Positions 39,893 through 48,921 of a DNA stretch of 64,000 bases are shown piece after piece. Origin of the DNA: Streptacidiphilus carbonis (GTDB taxonomy: Bacteria; Actinomycetota; Actinomycetes; Streptomycetales; Streptomycetaceae); NCBI RefSeq assembly GCF_000787775.1, contig NZ_BBPM01000003.1:131353-195352 (forward strand), written 5' to 3'. Numbering within the stretch: position 1 is the stretch's first letter; each line of letters starts with the position of its first letter. Below the pieces are notes generated by a model. It did not search any database. It saw only the letters and a list, made by a program, of their open reading frames with translations, and was not told the origin of the DNA. The position numbers were made by a program, and so were the translations under genes.

Positions 39893-40727
39893 CGCGGAAG
39901 TCCTCTCCGTCGCTGGTGTCGGCGGACGATCCGCCGTGCAGGCCCTGGCCCGCGTGGTGCCGGAAGACGTCCTCCAGGGTGGGTGCCTCCAGCACCCCGG
40001 ACAGATCGGCCTTGAGCTGGTCGGGGGTGCCGAGCGCGCGGATCCGGCCGCGGTGCATCAGCGCCACCCGGTCGCAGTACTGCTCGGCCTCGTCCATGTA
40101 GTGGGTGGTGACCAGGACGGTCATCCCGGTGGCGTGCCGGATCTCGTCGATCCGCTCCCAGACGCTGGTTCGGGCGATCGGGTCCAGGCCGATGGTGGGC
40201 TCGTCCAGGATCAGCAGGCGCGGGGCGCTGACCAGCGCCTGCGCCAGTTCCAGGCGGCGGACCATGCCGCCGGAGTAGGTCCCGGCCAGGCGGTCGGCGG
40301 CGTCGGTGAGGGCGACCGCAGCCAGTGCCTCGGCGACCCTGGGGGCGCGCTCGCGGCGCGGTACGTCGTAGACCCTGGCGAACAGCGAGATGTTCTCACG
40401 CCCCGTCAGGCCGCCGTCGGCGGACAGCTGCTGGGGGACGTAGCCGAGCAGGCGGCGGACCGCCATCCGATCGGTGGCGACGTCGTGGCCGAAGACGGTG
40501 ATCATCCCGGTCGGGACCGGGAGCAGGGTGGTGATGGCCCGGATCGCCGTGGTCTTGCCGGCCCCGTTGGGCCCGAGCAGTCCGAAGACCTCGCCGGTGC
40601 GCACCGTCAGGTCGAGGCCGTCGACCGCCTTGGTGCTGCCGAAGGCGTAGTCCAGCCCGGTGCAGCAGACCGCTGCGGCGGCTTCGGCAGCGTCGCCGGG
40701 TGAGTTCTCAGGCAGCAGTGTGCTCAT
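39852..40727 (-). CDS. ABC exporter ATP-binding protein (DrrA-like)
   Basis: A 291-residue ATPase: Walker A GPNGAGKTTAIRAI, LGYVPQQLSADGGLTGRENI, signature YSGGMVRRLELAQALV, Walker B LLILDEPTIGLDP and TTHYMDEAEQ, as in daunorubicin-resistance ATPases. ATG at 40727 overlaps the marR stop (ATGA). Confidence 0.92.
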   Translation of the reverse strand: MSTLLPENSPGDAAEAAAAVCCTGLDYAFGSTKAVDGLDLTVRTGEVFGLLGPNGAGKTTAIRAITTLLPVPTGMITVFGHDVATDRMAVRRLLGYVPQQLSADGGLTGRENISLFARVYDVPRRERAPRVAEALAAVALTDAADRLAGTYSGGMVRRLELAQALVSAPRLLILDEPTIGLDPIARTSVWERIDEIRHATGMTVLVTTHYMDEAEQYCDRVALMHRGRIRALGTPDQLKADLSGVLEAPTLEDVFRHHAGQGLHGGSSADTSDGEDFRDVRSTRRTAGRVG

Positions 40728-41188
40728 GTCCCCTCCACTTCGCTGTGCAGTCCTTCGGTGAGCCTGCGCAGCGCCGGCAGCGCTGCGGCCAGGGCGTCCC
40801 GGTCCTCCGGCGGGAGCCCGGCGACGTGGCGGCGGATCAGTTCACCGCGTCGGGCCTCCCACTCCGCCATCCGCTGCCGGGCCGCCGCGGTGACGGTCAG
40901 CAGCGCGGCCCTGCGGTCCCTCGGGTCGGCCTCGCGTTCCAGGAACCCGGCCGCGACCAGCTGGTTGACCAGGGTGGAGACGGAATTCCCGGCGAGGTGC
41001 AGCTCCTTGGCCGCGGCCGCGACCCCGATCCCGGGACGGCGCTTGACCAGGCGCAACAGCTCCACCTGCGCACCGCGGAGCCGGGCCCCGGAAAGCTCCT
41101 GGCGGAGCACGCGGCGCATCATCCGCTGAAGGCCCCCGAGGACCTCGGCGAGTTCGTTCGCTTCCTTGGCTTGATCGCGCTCGACCAT
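40724..41188 (-). CDS. MarR-family regulator
   Basis: A 154-residue winged-helix regulator: GAQVELLRLVKRRPGIGVAAAAKELHLAGNSVSTLVNQLVAAGFLERE and the wing DPRDRRAALLTVT. It is the first gene of a three-gene exporter operon and probably represses it. ATG at 41188 starts eight bases after a -10-like GATAAA, so it may be leaderless. Confidence 0.92.
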   Translation of the reverse strand: MVERDQAKEANELAEVLGGLQRMMRRVLRQELSGARLRGAQVELLRLVKRRPGIGVAAAAKELHLAGNSVSTLVNQLVAAGFLEREADPRDRRAALLTVTAAARQRMAEWEARRGELIRRHVAGLPPEDRDALAAALPALRRLTEGLHSEVEGT

Positions 41189-41196
41189 GTGTGAAT

Positions 41197-41225
41197 TTTA
41201 TCTCATTAGCAGAGGTAATTGTCCA
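41197..41225 (-). promoter_or_regulatory. marR promoter with overlapping operator
   Basis: On the minus strand TGGACA (41225-41220), 17 bp, GATAAA (41202-41197). The inverted repeat TTACCTC-N7-GAGATAA (41218-41198) fills the spacer and the -10 box, as expected for MarR autorepression. Confidence 0.55.
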
Positions 41226-41378
41226 GACCCGCGACGACCATCAGACAGTTCTCAGATTCCTCACACGGCTGTCTCAGCAGCGCCTACCAGCATCGAGTGG
41301 TGCTGTCCGGTGCGATGCCCCGCGTGGTGATGCCTCCGCACAGGTATCGGATCCGGCGCCGAAGGTAAGGAGTAGCCC

Positions 41379-42437
41379 ATGAAGAACGCCGAACCAGGAA
41401 GTCGTCCCGCCCGGAACCGTTCCGGACGCAGGTCCCGACGCCGCCTCCTGCTGGGGATCACCGCAGGGATAGCCGTGGCCGGCGGGATCGTCATGGCGAC
41501 CACCGGGACGGCGGGCGCGAGCGTCAACCTGCTGCGGTCCATGAACGCCAAGGTCTCGATGACCGCGACGTCCGGTGCGGGGAGTAGCGCGAGCGCGTCA
41601 GCGAGTGCCGCCGCGAGCACGTCGTCGGACAGCAGTACGAGCTCCGCCGCGACCAAGGCGGCGACCAAGGCGGCCGCCAAGACCCCGGCTGCGTCCGCCA
41701 GTGCGAAGGCCTCCGCGTCGGCGTCGGCTTCGGCCAGTGCGAGCAAGACCGTCGCCACCGCGCCGCTCACCACCACCGGCGAGTCCGTTGTGCTGACCAG
41801 CGACGAGCAGCCCAGCCAGGTCGGCGCGATCTTCTCCGGCAGCATCTCGGACGGCCACAGCTGCACGGCCAGCGTGGTGGACAGCCCGCTCGGCAATCTG
41901 ATCGTCACCGCGGCGCACTGCCTCAGCAGCGGCAGCAGCGGCTCGATCTTCGTTCCCGGCTACCACGACGGAGCCGCGCCGTACGGGGAGTGGAAGATCA
42001 CCGACGTCATCGAGAGCTCGGCCTGGACCGACAACCAGTCCGAGGACGACGACGTGGCCTTCGCGGTGGTCGAGCCGCTGAACGGGAAGAGCCTGCAGTC
42101 GGTCGTCGGCGCCTACAGCCTGGACACCAGCGGGGTGACCGACACCACCGTGCAGATCACCGGCTACCCCTCGGACACCGACGAGCCGATCAGCGGGACC
42201 TGCAGCAGCAGCGCCTACAGCTCCAGCCAGCTGGTGGTGAACTGCACCGGGTACCCGGGTGGGACCAGCGGCAGCGGGTGGGTCGAGAACTACAACGCGA
42301 CCACCGGGACCGGCAGCATCATCGGCGTCATCGGCGGCTACGAGGAGGGCGGCGACACCGACGACACCTCCTACGCGGCGCTGTTCGACGACTCGGTGCA
42401 GAGTCTGTTCGAGCAGGCGAAGGCCGCGGCCGCGTAG
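41379..42437 (+). CDS. Secreted trypsin-like serine protease
   Basis: A 352-residue exported protein. A twin-Arg-rich N-terminus (RSGRRSRRRLLLG) precedes a hydrophobic segment (25-47). A Ser/Ala/Thr/Lys linker at 62-125 may keep the enzyme away from the cell wall. The chymotrypsin-fold domain carries H180 in VTAAHC, D225 in DDDVAFAVV and S297 in GGTSGSG, with paired cysteines. The class resembles V8/glutamyl-type bacterial proteases. It is followed by half of a dispersed repeat. Confidence 0.9.
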   Translation: MKNAEPGSRPARNRSGRRSRRRLLLGITAGIAVAGGIVMATTGTAGASVNLLRSMNAKVSMTATSGAGSSASASASAAASTSSDSSTSSAATKAATKAAAKTPAASASAKASASASASASASKTVATAPLTTTGESVVLTSDEQPSQVGAIFSGSISDGHSCTASVVDSPLGNLIVTAAHCLSSGSSGSIFVPGYHDGAAPYGEWKITDVIESSAWTDNQSEDDDVAFAVVEPLNGKSLQSVVGAYSLDTSGVTDTTVQITGYPSDTDEPISGTCSSSAYSSSQLVVNCTGYPGGTSGSGWVENYNATTGTGSIIGVIGGYEEGGDTDDTSYAALFDDSVQSLFEQAKAAAA

Positions 42438-42461
42438 GGTTTTCGGGTGCGGAACCTGCAT

Positions 42462-42489
42462 GGCTGGGCGCGCAGTTCCCCGCGCCCCT
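42462..42489. repeat. Dispersed inverted repeat, copy 4 (left arm only)
   Basis: Exact match to the 28-nt left arm of copy 1, and its loop start resembles copy 2. The right arm is missing. It lies between the converging protease and deacetylase genes. Confidence 0.7.
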
Positions 42490-42526
42490 ATGGGGCTGCA
42501 ACTGAACCGCTGTGGGTCAGTCGCGC

Positions 42527-43366
42527 CTACGGTCCGTACTCAAGGTCCCGCCGAAGCCCCCGCCGCACCCCGCGTACGACGGCGTACCCCTTGGTGAGAG
42601 CCCGCTCCCGCCGCAGCAGTCGGGAGACCCCTCGCCCCTGGGCGAGCCCGCGGAAGGCCTCCGGGGTGGTGCGTTCGCTGACGGTGAGCCTGGACAGGGC
42701 GAACGGGCTCTGGCGGTCCGGCGAGGCCACCGCGTTGGAGACCGCGCAGGCCGCGCGGTACCCGGCCGCGCGGACGGCATCGCGGACCCGGCGGTCGGAG
42801 TAGCCGAAGGGATAGCCGAAGCTGGACACCGGGCGCTGCAACCGGTCCTCCAACAGCCCCAGATTGCGGACCAGTTCCTCCCGCAACGCGATCGGGTCCA
42901 GCTGGTCCAGCTCGGGGTGGCTGTGGCTGTGGCCGCCGACCTCGACGCCCTCGGCGGCGATCTCGTCCAGCTGCTTCCAGCACAGCATCCGCCCCAGCGG
43001 GCGTCCGGCCCGCTCCTCGCCGGCGTCCGCGAGCCAGCCGGTGGTGACGAACAGGGTCGCCGTCGCACCGTGCTCGCGCAGTGCCGGGAGCACCGCGGAG
43101 TGGAAGTCCTCGTAGCCGTCGTCGAAGGTCAGCACCACCGGACGGGCCGGCAGCGGCGGGCCGGGCAGCCCGGCGGCGCGGCGGCGCCAGTGGGCTGCCA
43201 GTTCGGCGACGGTCACCGTGGTCAGGCCGAGCTCGTCCAGCACCGTGAGCTGCCGTTCGAACGCGGCCCGGCGCACGGCCAGCGCCTTGGTGCCGGGTCC
43301 GGGGACGTCGCTGACGGAGTGGTACATCAGCACCGGAACGGGGGTGCAGCGGGCGGCCGGCCTCAT
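42527..43366 (-). CDS. Polysaccharide deacetylase (NodB domain, CE4)
   Basis: A 279-residue carbohydrate esterase: PVLMYHSVSD, the metal-binding motif LTFDDGYEDFHSAVLP, the HSHSHPEL histidines and FGYPFGYSDRRVRDAV. It removes acetyl from sugar polymers. No clear signal peptide. Start overlaps the glycosyltransferase stop (ATGA), so the two are coupled in the polymer cluster. Confidence 0.9.
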   Translation of the reverse strand: MRPAARCTPVPVLMYHSVSDVPGPGTKALAVRRAAFERQLTVLDELGLTTVTVAELAAHWRRRAAGLPGPPLPARPVVLTFDDGYEDFHSAVLPALREHGATATLFVTTGWLADAGEERAGRPLGRMLCWKQLDEIAAEGVEVGGHSHSHPELDQLDPIALREELVRNLGLLEDRLQRPVSSFGYPFGYSDRRVRDAVRAAGYRAACAVSNAVASPDRQSPFALSRLTVSERTTPEAFRGLAQGRGVSRLLRRERALTKGYAVVRGVRRGLRRDLEYGP

Positions 43367-44334
43367 CGCGGCCGCCGGCGCCGGAGCGTGCCCAGGGCGT
43401 AGCCGCCGGCCGTGACCAGCCCGCCCACGGTGATCGCCGCCGCGCAGCCGAGACCGCCGAGGTCGCCGCGGGCCGCCCGGCCCAGACCGCGGCCGATGCC
43501 CGACGGCAGGGTCCGGGTCACATAGCGGCGTTCGGTGGCCAGCCCGTCAACGGCCCCCACGCTTCCGGCGACCAGCGCCTTGGACAGGCCCTCGGCCCAG
43601 CAGCGGCTGCGGAAGTAGCCGAACGTCTCTCGGCTGCAGGGGACCTGATGGTGGATCACCGAGCGGTCGTCGAACAGGAACACCGCTCCTGGATCGGCCT
43701 GCTGGATCCGGATGCACAGCTCCGTCTCCTCGCCGCCCAGCGGCCTTCGCGCTCCCCCGGCGCCCGAGTCCGCCCCACGCCCGATCGCGGCGTCGAACCC
43801 GCCCGTCGAGAGCATGGCACTGCGCCGGAACGAGGCGTTGCCGCCCAGGACGTTGCGCACCCTGGCCCGGCCGGTCGGCATGCCCCGGTAGGTGGCACCA
43901 TGCACCCAGTCGAACTCCTCCGGGTACCAGCCGGGTCTTCGGCCGGACGCCCACACCGGCAGGGTGAGCCCGCCGACGCCCATCACCTCGGCGTCGGCAT
44001 ACCCGTCGGCGAACCAGCGCAGCCAGTCGGGTTCGGCGACCGCGTCGTCGTCCAGGAAGGCGACGACCTCGCCGCGGGCGGCCCGGACGCCGGTGTTGCG
44101 GCCGCCGGACAGCCCCGGGCCCTCCGCGTTGGCCAGGACCGACACCGCGTCGGAGCCGGAGTGACGTTCCGTCAACCTGCGGAGCAGGGCCGGATTGTGG
44201 TCGACCACCAACAGGACTTCCAGCGGCCGGTGGGACTGGAGCAGCACCGACTCCACCGCGGCTGCCGCGCTCTCCCAGCGGTCCTCGGTGTAGGCGCAGA
44301 TGACGACGGAAACACTCACGTTCGGATGGTGCAT
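43363..44334 (-). CDS. Family-2 glycosyltransferase
   Basis: A 323-residue GT-A enzyme: SVSVVICAYTEDRWESAAAAVES, GGRNTGVRAARGEVVAFLDDDAVAEPDW (DDD nucleotide-sugar site), GGEETELCIRIQQADPG. The C-terminus has a weak hydrophobic stretch that may touch the membrane. ATG at 44334 follows GGGGGG. It is closely similar in layout to the N-terminal half of the divergent 980-residue protein, suggesting duplication. Confidence 0.9.
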   Translation of the reverse strand: MHHPNVSVSVVICAYTEDRWESAAAAVESVLLQSHRPLEVLLVVDHNPALLRRLTERHSGSDAVSVLANAEGPGLSGGRNTGVRAARGEVVAFLDDDAVAEPDWLRWFADGYADAEVMGVGGLTLPVWASGRRPGWYPEEFDWVHGATYRGMPTGRARVRNVLGGNASFRRSAMLSTGGFDAAIGRGADSGAGGARRPLGGEETELCIRIQQADPGAVFLFDDRSVIHHQVPCSRETFGYFRSRCWAEGLSKALVAGSVGAVDGLATERRYVTRTLPSGIGRGLGRAARGDLGGLGCAAAITVGGLVTAGGYALGTLRRRRPR

Positions 44335-44352
44335 GTGCGATCCCCCCGCGCG

Positions 44353-44415
44353 ACGGAACGGCGCCCCCGACACGTTCCGTGATCGACCGTACACAAGCGC
44401 ACAGGAAACTGACAA
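44353..44415 (-). promoter_or_regulatory. Leftward promoter and inverted repeat upstream of the glycosyltransferase gene
   Basis: On the minus strand TTGTCA (44415-44410), 18 bp, TACGGT (44391-44386). The transcript would start within the inverted repeat ACGGAACG-N12-CGTTCCGT (44353-44380), a possible operator or leader hairpin. Confidence 0.5.
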
Positions 44416-44528
44416 GATATCTGACAGCCGCAAGCGGGTCGTTCTCCACGGCCCCGCTCCGTATGCTGGTGTGCGGGGAGACTGCGGCTCAGGGAACGAC
44501 GTGGGCCTGTGGGGGGACGACGCGATCG

Positions 44529-47471
44529 ATGCAGGACTTCAGCGCGGACACCGCGGAACGACCGGAGAGCACAGCAGGCACGACAACCGCCACCACCGAC
44601 ACGGCCGACGGCGCGCCCGCCGTCCGTGTCGACACGGACGCACTGACGCTGACCGTCGTGGTCTGCGCCTACACGATGGACCGCTGGGAGGTCATGTCGG
44701 CCTCGCTGCAGTCACTGCGCGACCAGGACCGGCCACCGCAGCAGGTGGTCCTGGTGACCGACCACAACAGCGAGCTGTACCAGCGGGCCGTGGAGGCGTT
44801 CCCGGACGTCGAGGTGGTCCCCAGCGAGGGGCGGCCCGGTCTGTCCGGGGCCCGCAACACCGGGATCGAGCGGGCCCGCGGCGACGTCGTGGCCTTCCTG
44901 GACGACGACGCGGTCGCCGAGACCGGCTGGACCGCCGAACTGATGGCGGGCTACGCCGATCCGGCCGTGCTCGGCGTCGGCGGGGGGATCGAACCCTACT
45001 GGGAGGCGGGGCGGCCGGCCTGGTTCCCCCGTGAGTTCGACTGGGTGGTCGGCTGCTCGTACACCGGGCTGCCGGAGCACTCCGCGCCGATCAGGAATAT
45101 GATCGGCGCCAATATGTCGCTGCGCCGCGAGGCCTTCGACGCGGTGGGCGGCTTCAGCACCGACCTCGGCCGGACCGGCACGCTGCCGCTGGGCTGCGAG
45201 GAGACCGAACTCTGCATCCGGGTCGGCCGGCACTACGGGGACGGCGTGATCCTCTACCGTCCGGACGCGGTGGTGCACCACCATGTCGGCGCGGTGCGCG
45301 GGACCTGGCGCTACTTCACCTCGCGCTGCTGGCGGGAGGGCCAGTCCAAGGCGGCGGTGAGCCGGATGGCGGGCGCCCGAGCGGCGCTCTCCACCGAGCG
45401 GGCCTATCTGCGCACGGCGATCCCCAGAGCGCTGGGCCGGGCGCTGCGCCCCGGCGGCGGCAGCCCGCCGCTGAGCACCCTGCTCGCGCTCACCCTCGGC
45501 GTGCTGCTCACCGGACTCGGCTACCTCACCGGCACCGCCCGGCTGGTGACCCGGCGTCAAGTGGCCCGTCAGCTGGTGGTCGCGCTGCCGCTGGTCGCCG
45601 CGCTCGTGCTGTGGGGGTCCTCCATCCCCGCCACCAGCGCCAGAGTGGGGGATCTGGGGGGCTTCGGCCTGGCCGCCGCGGTCCCCTGGAGCTTCTGGAC
45701 GTCCCTGGGACTGCTCGTCCTCGGCTTCACCCTCGCCCTGCACCGGCCGTCGCGGAGTCCGCTGTGGCCCGCGGTCTACACCGTGGCGCTGCTGGCGCTG
45801 CAACGCGCCACCCAGGCCCTGGTCTACGCGTCCCCGCTGTACGCCTGGGCCTGGAAGCACATCGACATCATCGACCGGCTCAGCGCCAACGGCGGCCATC
45901 TGGACCTCAGCAACCGGCTGGCCGCGATGGCCCCCTACGACCAGTGGGCCGGGTTCTTCGCGGGCAACACCGCACTGGTGAAGCTGCTGGGCCTGCGCAC
46001 CGCCCTGTCCTACGCCGCCTGGGCGCCCTTCGTCTCCAGCCTGCTGCTGCTGGTGCCGCTGGTGCTGATACTGGGGGTGTTCAGCCGGGACCGCCGGCTG
46101 GTGTGGACCGCCGTGTGGATCTTCTACCTGGGCAACTGGGTGGGTCAGGACTACTTCTCCCCGCAGGCCTTCGCCTTCTTCCTCTTCCTCGGCGTGCTGG
46201 CGCTGGTGCTGCGCAACCTGGCCAGGACCGCGCCGCTGGGCCGGCACGGCGACGCCGACGCCGCGTACCCGCTGGGCGCCGCCCCCCGGGCCCAACTGCC
46301 CCGGAGGGAGCGGCTGGTATGGCTGCTGCTGCTGGCGCCGCCGGTCGCGGCGATCGCCATGGCGCACCAGCTCACCCCGGTGGTGCTGGCGGTGGGGCTG
46401 ATGATGCTGCTGCTCACCCGCCGCTACCGGAACTGGTGGCTGGTCGCGCTGGCCCTGGTGGTGCCCGCCGCCTGGGACGCCACCTCGGCGCTGGCCTTCT
46501 TCAAGCTGCAACTCCCGGCGATGGAGCGGACCTTCGGCGATCTACTGGCCAACTCCCAGGCCGGGTACGGCACGGCGCCCACCGGAACCGGGCCGGTCAT
46601 CGTCTCCTGGATGGACCGGGGCCTGTCCGGCATCGTCGCCCTGCTGGCCGTGGTCGGCGTGGTGCGGCACCCGTCGCTGCGGCGGACCGCACTGCCGCTG
46701 ATGCTGGTCGCGGTCGCGCCGATGCCGCTGGTGGTGGCCAACTCCTACGGCGGAGAGATGATCTTCCGGGTCTTCATGTTCGCGCTCCCCGGCCTCGCCT
46801 TCTTCGCCGCGGCGGCGCTGCGGCGGCGCCCCGAGGCGCTGCTGGCGGAAGCCGACGCCGGGACCGCCGATCCGGTGCGGGCTGCTTCGCCGCGCCGACC
46901 GGTCGCCGCCCGGCTGCGGCGCGCCGTCCCGGAGGGCCGGATCACCGGGTGGCGCTCCCACCGGCCCCGCCCGGTGCCGGCCGCCGCGGTCACCCTCACC
47001 GTGCTGGGACTGCTCGCCGCCGTGTTCGTCCCCAGCTACACCGGCAAGGACCGGATCGACTACTTCCCCAAGCCCGAGACCGAGCTGGTCGACGCCATGT
47101 ACGCGCAGGCCCCGCCCGGGTCCTACATCGTCGCTCCGGACAGCAACTTCCCGGACGCCTACTCGGGCTACGACCACTACGCCTACTGGTGGCTGGCCGA
47201 CGACACCACCACGCCGCTGTCCGCGCTGCTGGCCGACCCGGCCGGCTACATCGCCAAGGGCATGGCCTGGGTCGGGACCACCGGCCACGCCTATCTGCTG
47301 CTCAGCCGGGGTCAGCAGTCCGACGTCACCATGCAGGGACTGCTGCCGCCGGGCTCCTACGACAGGATCGCGGCCTCGGTCGCGGCGTCGCCCTCGTTCC
47401 GGCTGATCCTGCAGAACAGCGACGGCAAGGTGTACGCCTATGTGCCCGACGCCGGGACGGTGAACCGATGA
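44529..47471 (+). CDS. Family-2 glycosyltransferase fused to a large multi-pass membrane domain
   Basis: A 980-residue protein. Residues 45-300 form a GT-A domain (LTVVVCAYTMDRWEVMSASL, FLDDDAVAETGW, GCEETELCIRVGRHYGDG). From about 320 to 850 there are a dozen or so membrane segments reminiscent of GT-C or polymerase proteins (YASPLYAWAWKHIDIIDRL, YLGNWVGQDYFSPQAFAFFLF). A final external domain (870-980) contains YIVAPDSNFPDAYSGYDHYAYWW. The fusion could couple sugar addition to polymer assembly or export. ATG at 44529 has GGGGGG upstream. It is the first of three overlapping rightward genes. Confidence 0.85.
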   Translation: MQDFSADTAERPESTAGTTTATTDTADGAPAVRVDTDALTLTVVVCAYTMDRWEVMSASLQSLRDQDRPPQQVVLVTDHNSELYQRAVEAFPDVEVVPSEGRPGLSGARNTGIERARGDVVAFLDDDAVAETGWTAELMAGYADPAVLGVGGGIEPYWEAGRPAWFPREFDWVVGCSYTGLPEHSAPIRNMIGANMSLRREAFDAVGGFSTDLGRTGTLPLGCEETELCIRVGRHYGDGVILYRPDAVVHHHVGAVRGTWRYFTSRCWREGQSKAAVSRMAGARAALSTERAYLRTAIPRALGRALRPGGGSPPLSTLLALTLGVLLTGLGYLTGTARLVTRRQVARQLVVALPLVAALVLWGSSIPATSARVGDLGGFGLAAAVPWSFWTSLGLLVLGFTLALHRPSRSPLWPAVYTVALLALQRATQALVYASPLYAWAWKHIDIIDRLSANGGHLDLSNRLAAMAPYDQWAGFFAGNTALVKLLGLRTALSYAAWAPFVSSLLLLVPLVLILGVFSRDRRLVWTAVWIFYLGNWVGQDYFSPQAFAFFLFLGVLALVLRNLARTAPLGRHGDADAAYPLGAAPRAQLPRRERLVWLLLLAPPVAAIAMAHQLTPVVLAVGLMMLLLTRRYRNWWLVALALVVPAAWDATSALAFFKLQLPAMERTFGDLLANSQAGYGTAPTGTGPVIVSWMDRGLSGIVALLAVVGVVRHPSLRRTALPLMLVAVAPMPLVVANSYGGEMIFRVFMFALPGLAFFAAAALRRRPEALLAEADAGTADPVRAASPRRPVAARLRRAVPEGRITGWRSHRPRPVPAAAVTLTVLGLLAAVFVPSYTGKDRIDYFPKPETELVDAMYAQAPPGSYIVAPDSNFPDAYSGYDHYAYWWLADDTTTPLSALLADPAGYIAKGMAWVGTTGHAYLLLSRGQQSDVTMQGLLPPGSYDRIAASVAASPSFRLILQNSDGKVYAYVPDAGTVNR

Positions 47472-47833
47472 AGGCCGCGCTCTCCGACCTGCTGAGCCCG
47501 TACCGGCTGCTGCTGGCCGGCTCCGGCTGGCTGGCGCTGCTGTGCGTGGACCGGGTGGCCGACGACGCGCCGCTGCGGGTCGCCGCGGTGCTGCTGTTCG
47601 TGCTGCTCTGCCCTGGTTCGGCGGCGGTCCGGGCGCTGCGGCCCAGCCGGGGCGGCGCGGCCGAGGGCTTCCTGCTGGTGCTGATGATCAGCCTGTCCGC
47701 CCTGGTGGTCGCCGCGACGTCGCTGATGCTGGCCGGCCGGTTCAGCGGACCGCACACCCTGATCGTGCTGGCGGCGCTGACCACGGTGACCGCGCTGGCC
47801 CCGGTCGGACGGGCCCCGGCGGATCCCGGGTGA
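47468..47833 (+). CDS. Small integral membrane protein of the polymer cluster
   Basis: A 121-residue protein with about four hydrophobic segments (YRLLLAGSGWLALLCV, VAAVLLFVLLCPGSAAV, GFLLVLMISLSALVVAATSLML, LIVLAALTTVTALAPV). Both ends overlap neighbours (ATGA and GTGA), so it is translated with them. No family recognised. Confidence 0.75.
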   Translation: MKAALSDLLSPYRLLLAGSGWLALLCVDRVADDAPLRVAAVLLFVLLCPGSAAVRALRPSRGGAAEGFLLVLMISLSALVVAATSLMLAGRFSGPHTLIVLAALTTVTALAPVGRAPADPG

Positions 47834-48864
47834 CCAGACCTCCGGCGCGTGCCCTGGTGCCGGGCGTGGTCGCGCTGCTGCTCCTGCTGTCGCTGCTGCT
47901 GGCGCAGCAGCTGCGCGGCGGCGACGGTTCGCCCTGCGCCGCGTCACGGCTGCTGGTGCCGCCGTGCGGGGCCTGGTGGGGCGCCTACGTCCCGCCGGGT
48001 CCCCAGGGCGAGGCCGCAGCGGTGCAGTCCTTCGAGCAGAGGATCGGGCGCCGGCTCGACCTGGTGTACACGTACCACGACATGGGCACCGGCAGCGACG
48101 GCCAACTGCTCACTCCTGACGAGCAGTCACTCGGGGCCACCCGGATGCTGATGCTGTCCTGGGAGTCCGACGTCTGGGACGACACCGGCAGGACCCCCAG
48201 CCGGCACCTGGGCTGGTCGAAGATCGCCGCCGGGGACTACGACGCCACCGTCATCGACCCGCAGGCCGAGCGGATCAAGGACTACGGCCGACCGGTGCTG
48301 CTCGCCTTCGACCAGGAGATGGACACCCGCACCCCGGCCGACGGCACCCCCGCCGAGTTCGTCGCCGCCTACCGCCATCTGCACGACCGCTTCCAGCAGT
48401 TGGGGATCACCAATGTGATCTGGGTCTGGACGGTGACCGGCTACCTGCCGCACCGGGCGCTGATGAAGGCCATGTATCCGGGCGACGCCTATGTCGACTG
48501 GATCGGCTACGACCAGTACAACTACTACCGCTGCAAGTCGGTCCCCGCCTGGGAGAGTTTCGCGCAGACCCAGCTGCCGACCTACACCTGGCTGCGGACC
48601 GCCGTCTCCGCGACCGAACCGCTGATGCTGGCCGAGTACGGAACCGCCGCCGATCCGGCGCACCCCGCGGCGCAGCAGCAGTGGTACCAGCAGGTGCCGC
48701 AGGTGGTGCAGCAGCAACTGCCGGGCGTACGGGCGGTGGTGCAGTGGGACTCCAGTGTGCCCGGGCCGGACTGCGACCTGTCCCTGGACCAGGCCCCGGC
48801 CCTGGCCGGCTTCACGACGGCGGGCCGGGACCCGTACTTCCACCAGCCGGTGCGGCTCAAGTGA
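47830..48864 (+). CDS. Membrane-anchored GH26-like glycoside hydrolase
   Basis: A 344-residue protein. A hydrophobic anchor (ALVPGVVALLLLLSLLLAQQ) precedes an external barrel: WWGAYVPPGPQGEAAAVQSFE, a candidate acid/base glutamate in LAFDQEMDTR, VIWVWTVTGYLPHRALMKAMYPGDAYVDWIGYDQYNYY, and a candidate nucleophile in MLAEYGTA. It probably trims the polymer made by this cluster, as often seen in exopolysaccharide operons. GTG at 47830 overlaps the previous stop. Confidence 0.85.
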   Translation: MTRPPARALVPGVVALLLLLSLLLAQQLRGGDGSPCAASRLLVPPCGAWWGAYVPPGPQGEAAAVQSFEQRIGRRLDLVYTYHDMGTGSDGQLLTPDEQSLGATRMLMLSWESDVWDDTGRTPSRHLGWSKIAAGDYDATVIDPQAERIKDYGRPVLLAFDQEMDTRTPADGTPAEFVAAYRHLHDRFQQLGITNVIWVWTVTGYLPHRALMKAMYPGDAYVDWIGYDQYNYYRCKSVPAWESFAQTQLPTYTWLRTAVSATEPLMLAEYGTAADPAHPAAQQQWYQQVPQVVQQQLPGVRAVVQWDSSVPGPDCDLSLDQAPALAGFTTAGRDPYFHQPVRLK

Positions 48865-48877
48865 GCGCGCTGGTCAG

Positions 48878-48908
48878 GTGAGCGCGCTCAGGTGATCAGC
48901 GCGCTCAC
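48878..48908. terminator. Hairpin between converging hydrolase and deacetylase genes
   Basis: GTGAGCGCGCT (48878-48888) pairs exactly with AGCGCGCTCAC (48898-48908), 9-nt loop. A third GTGAGCGCGCT copy sits at 48861-48871. Confidence 0.65.
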
Positions 48909-48921
48909 GTAATCGGCCGGC

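Noticed and set aside
48861..48908. GTGAGCGCGCT repeats as an attachment site or mobile-element end
   Set aside because: No integrase or transposase nearby. The repeats form a hairpin between converging genes, which a terminator explains better.
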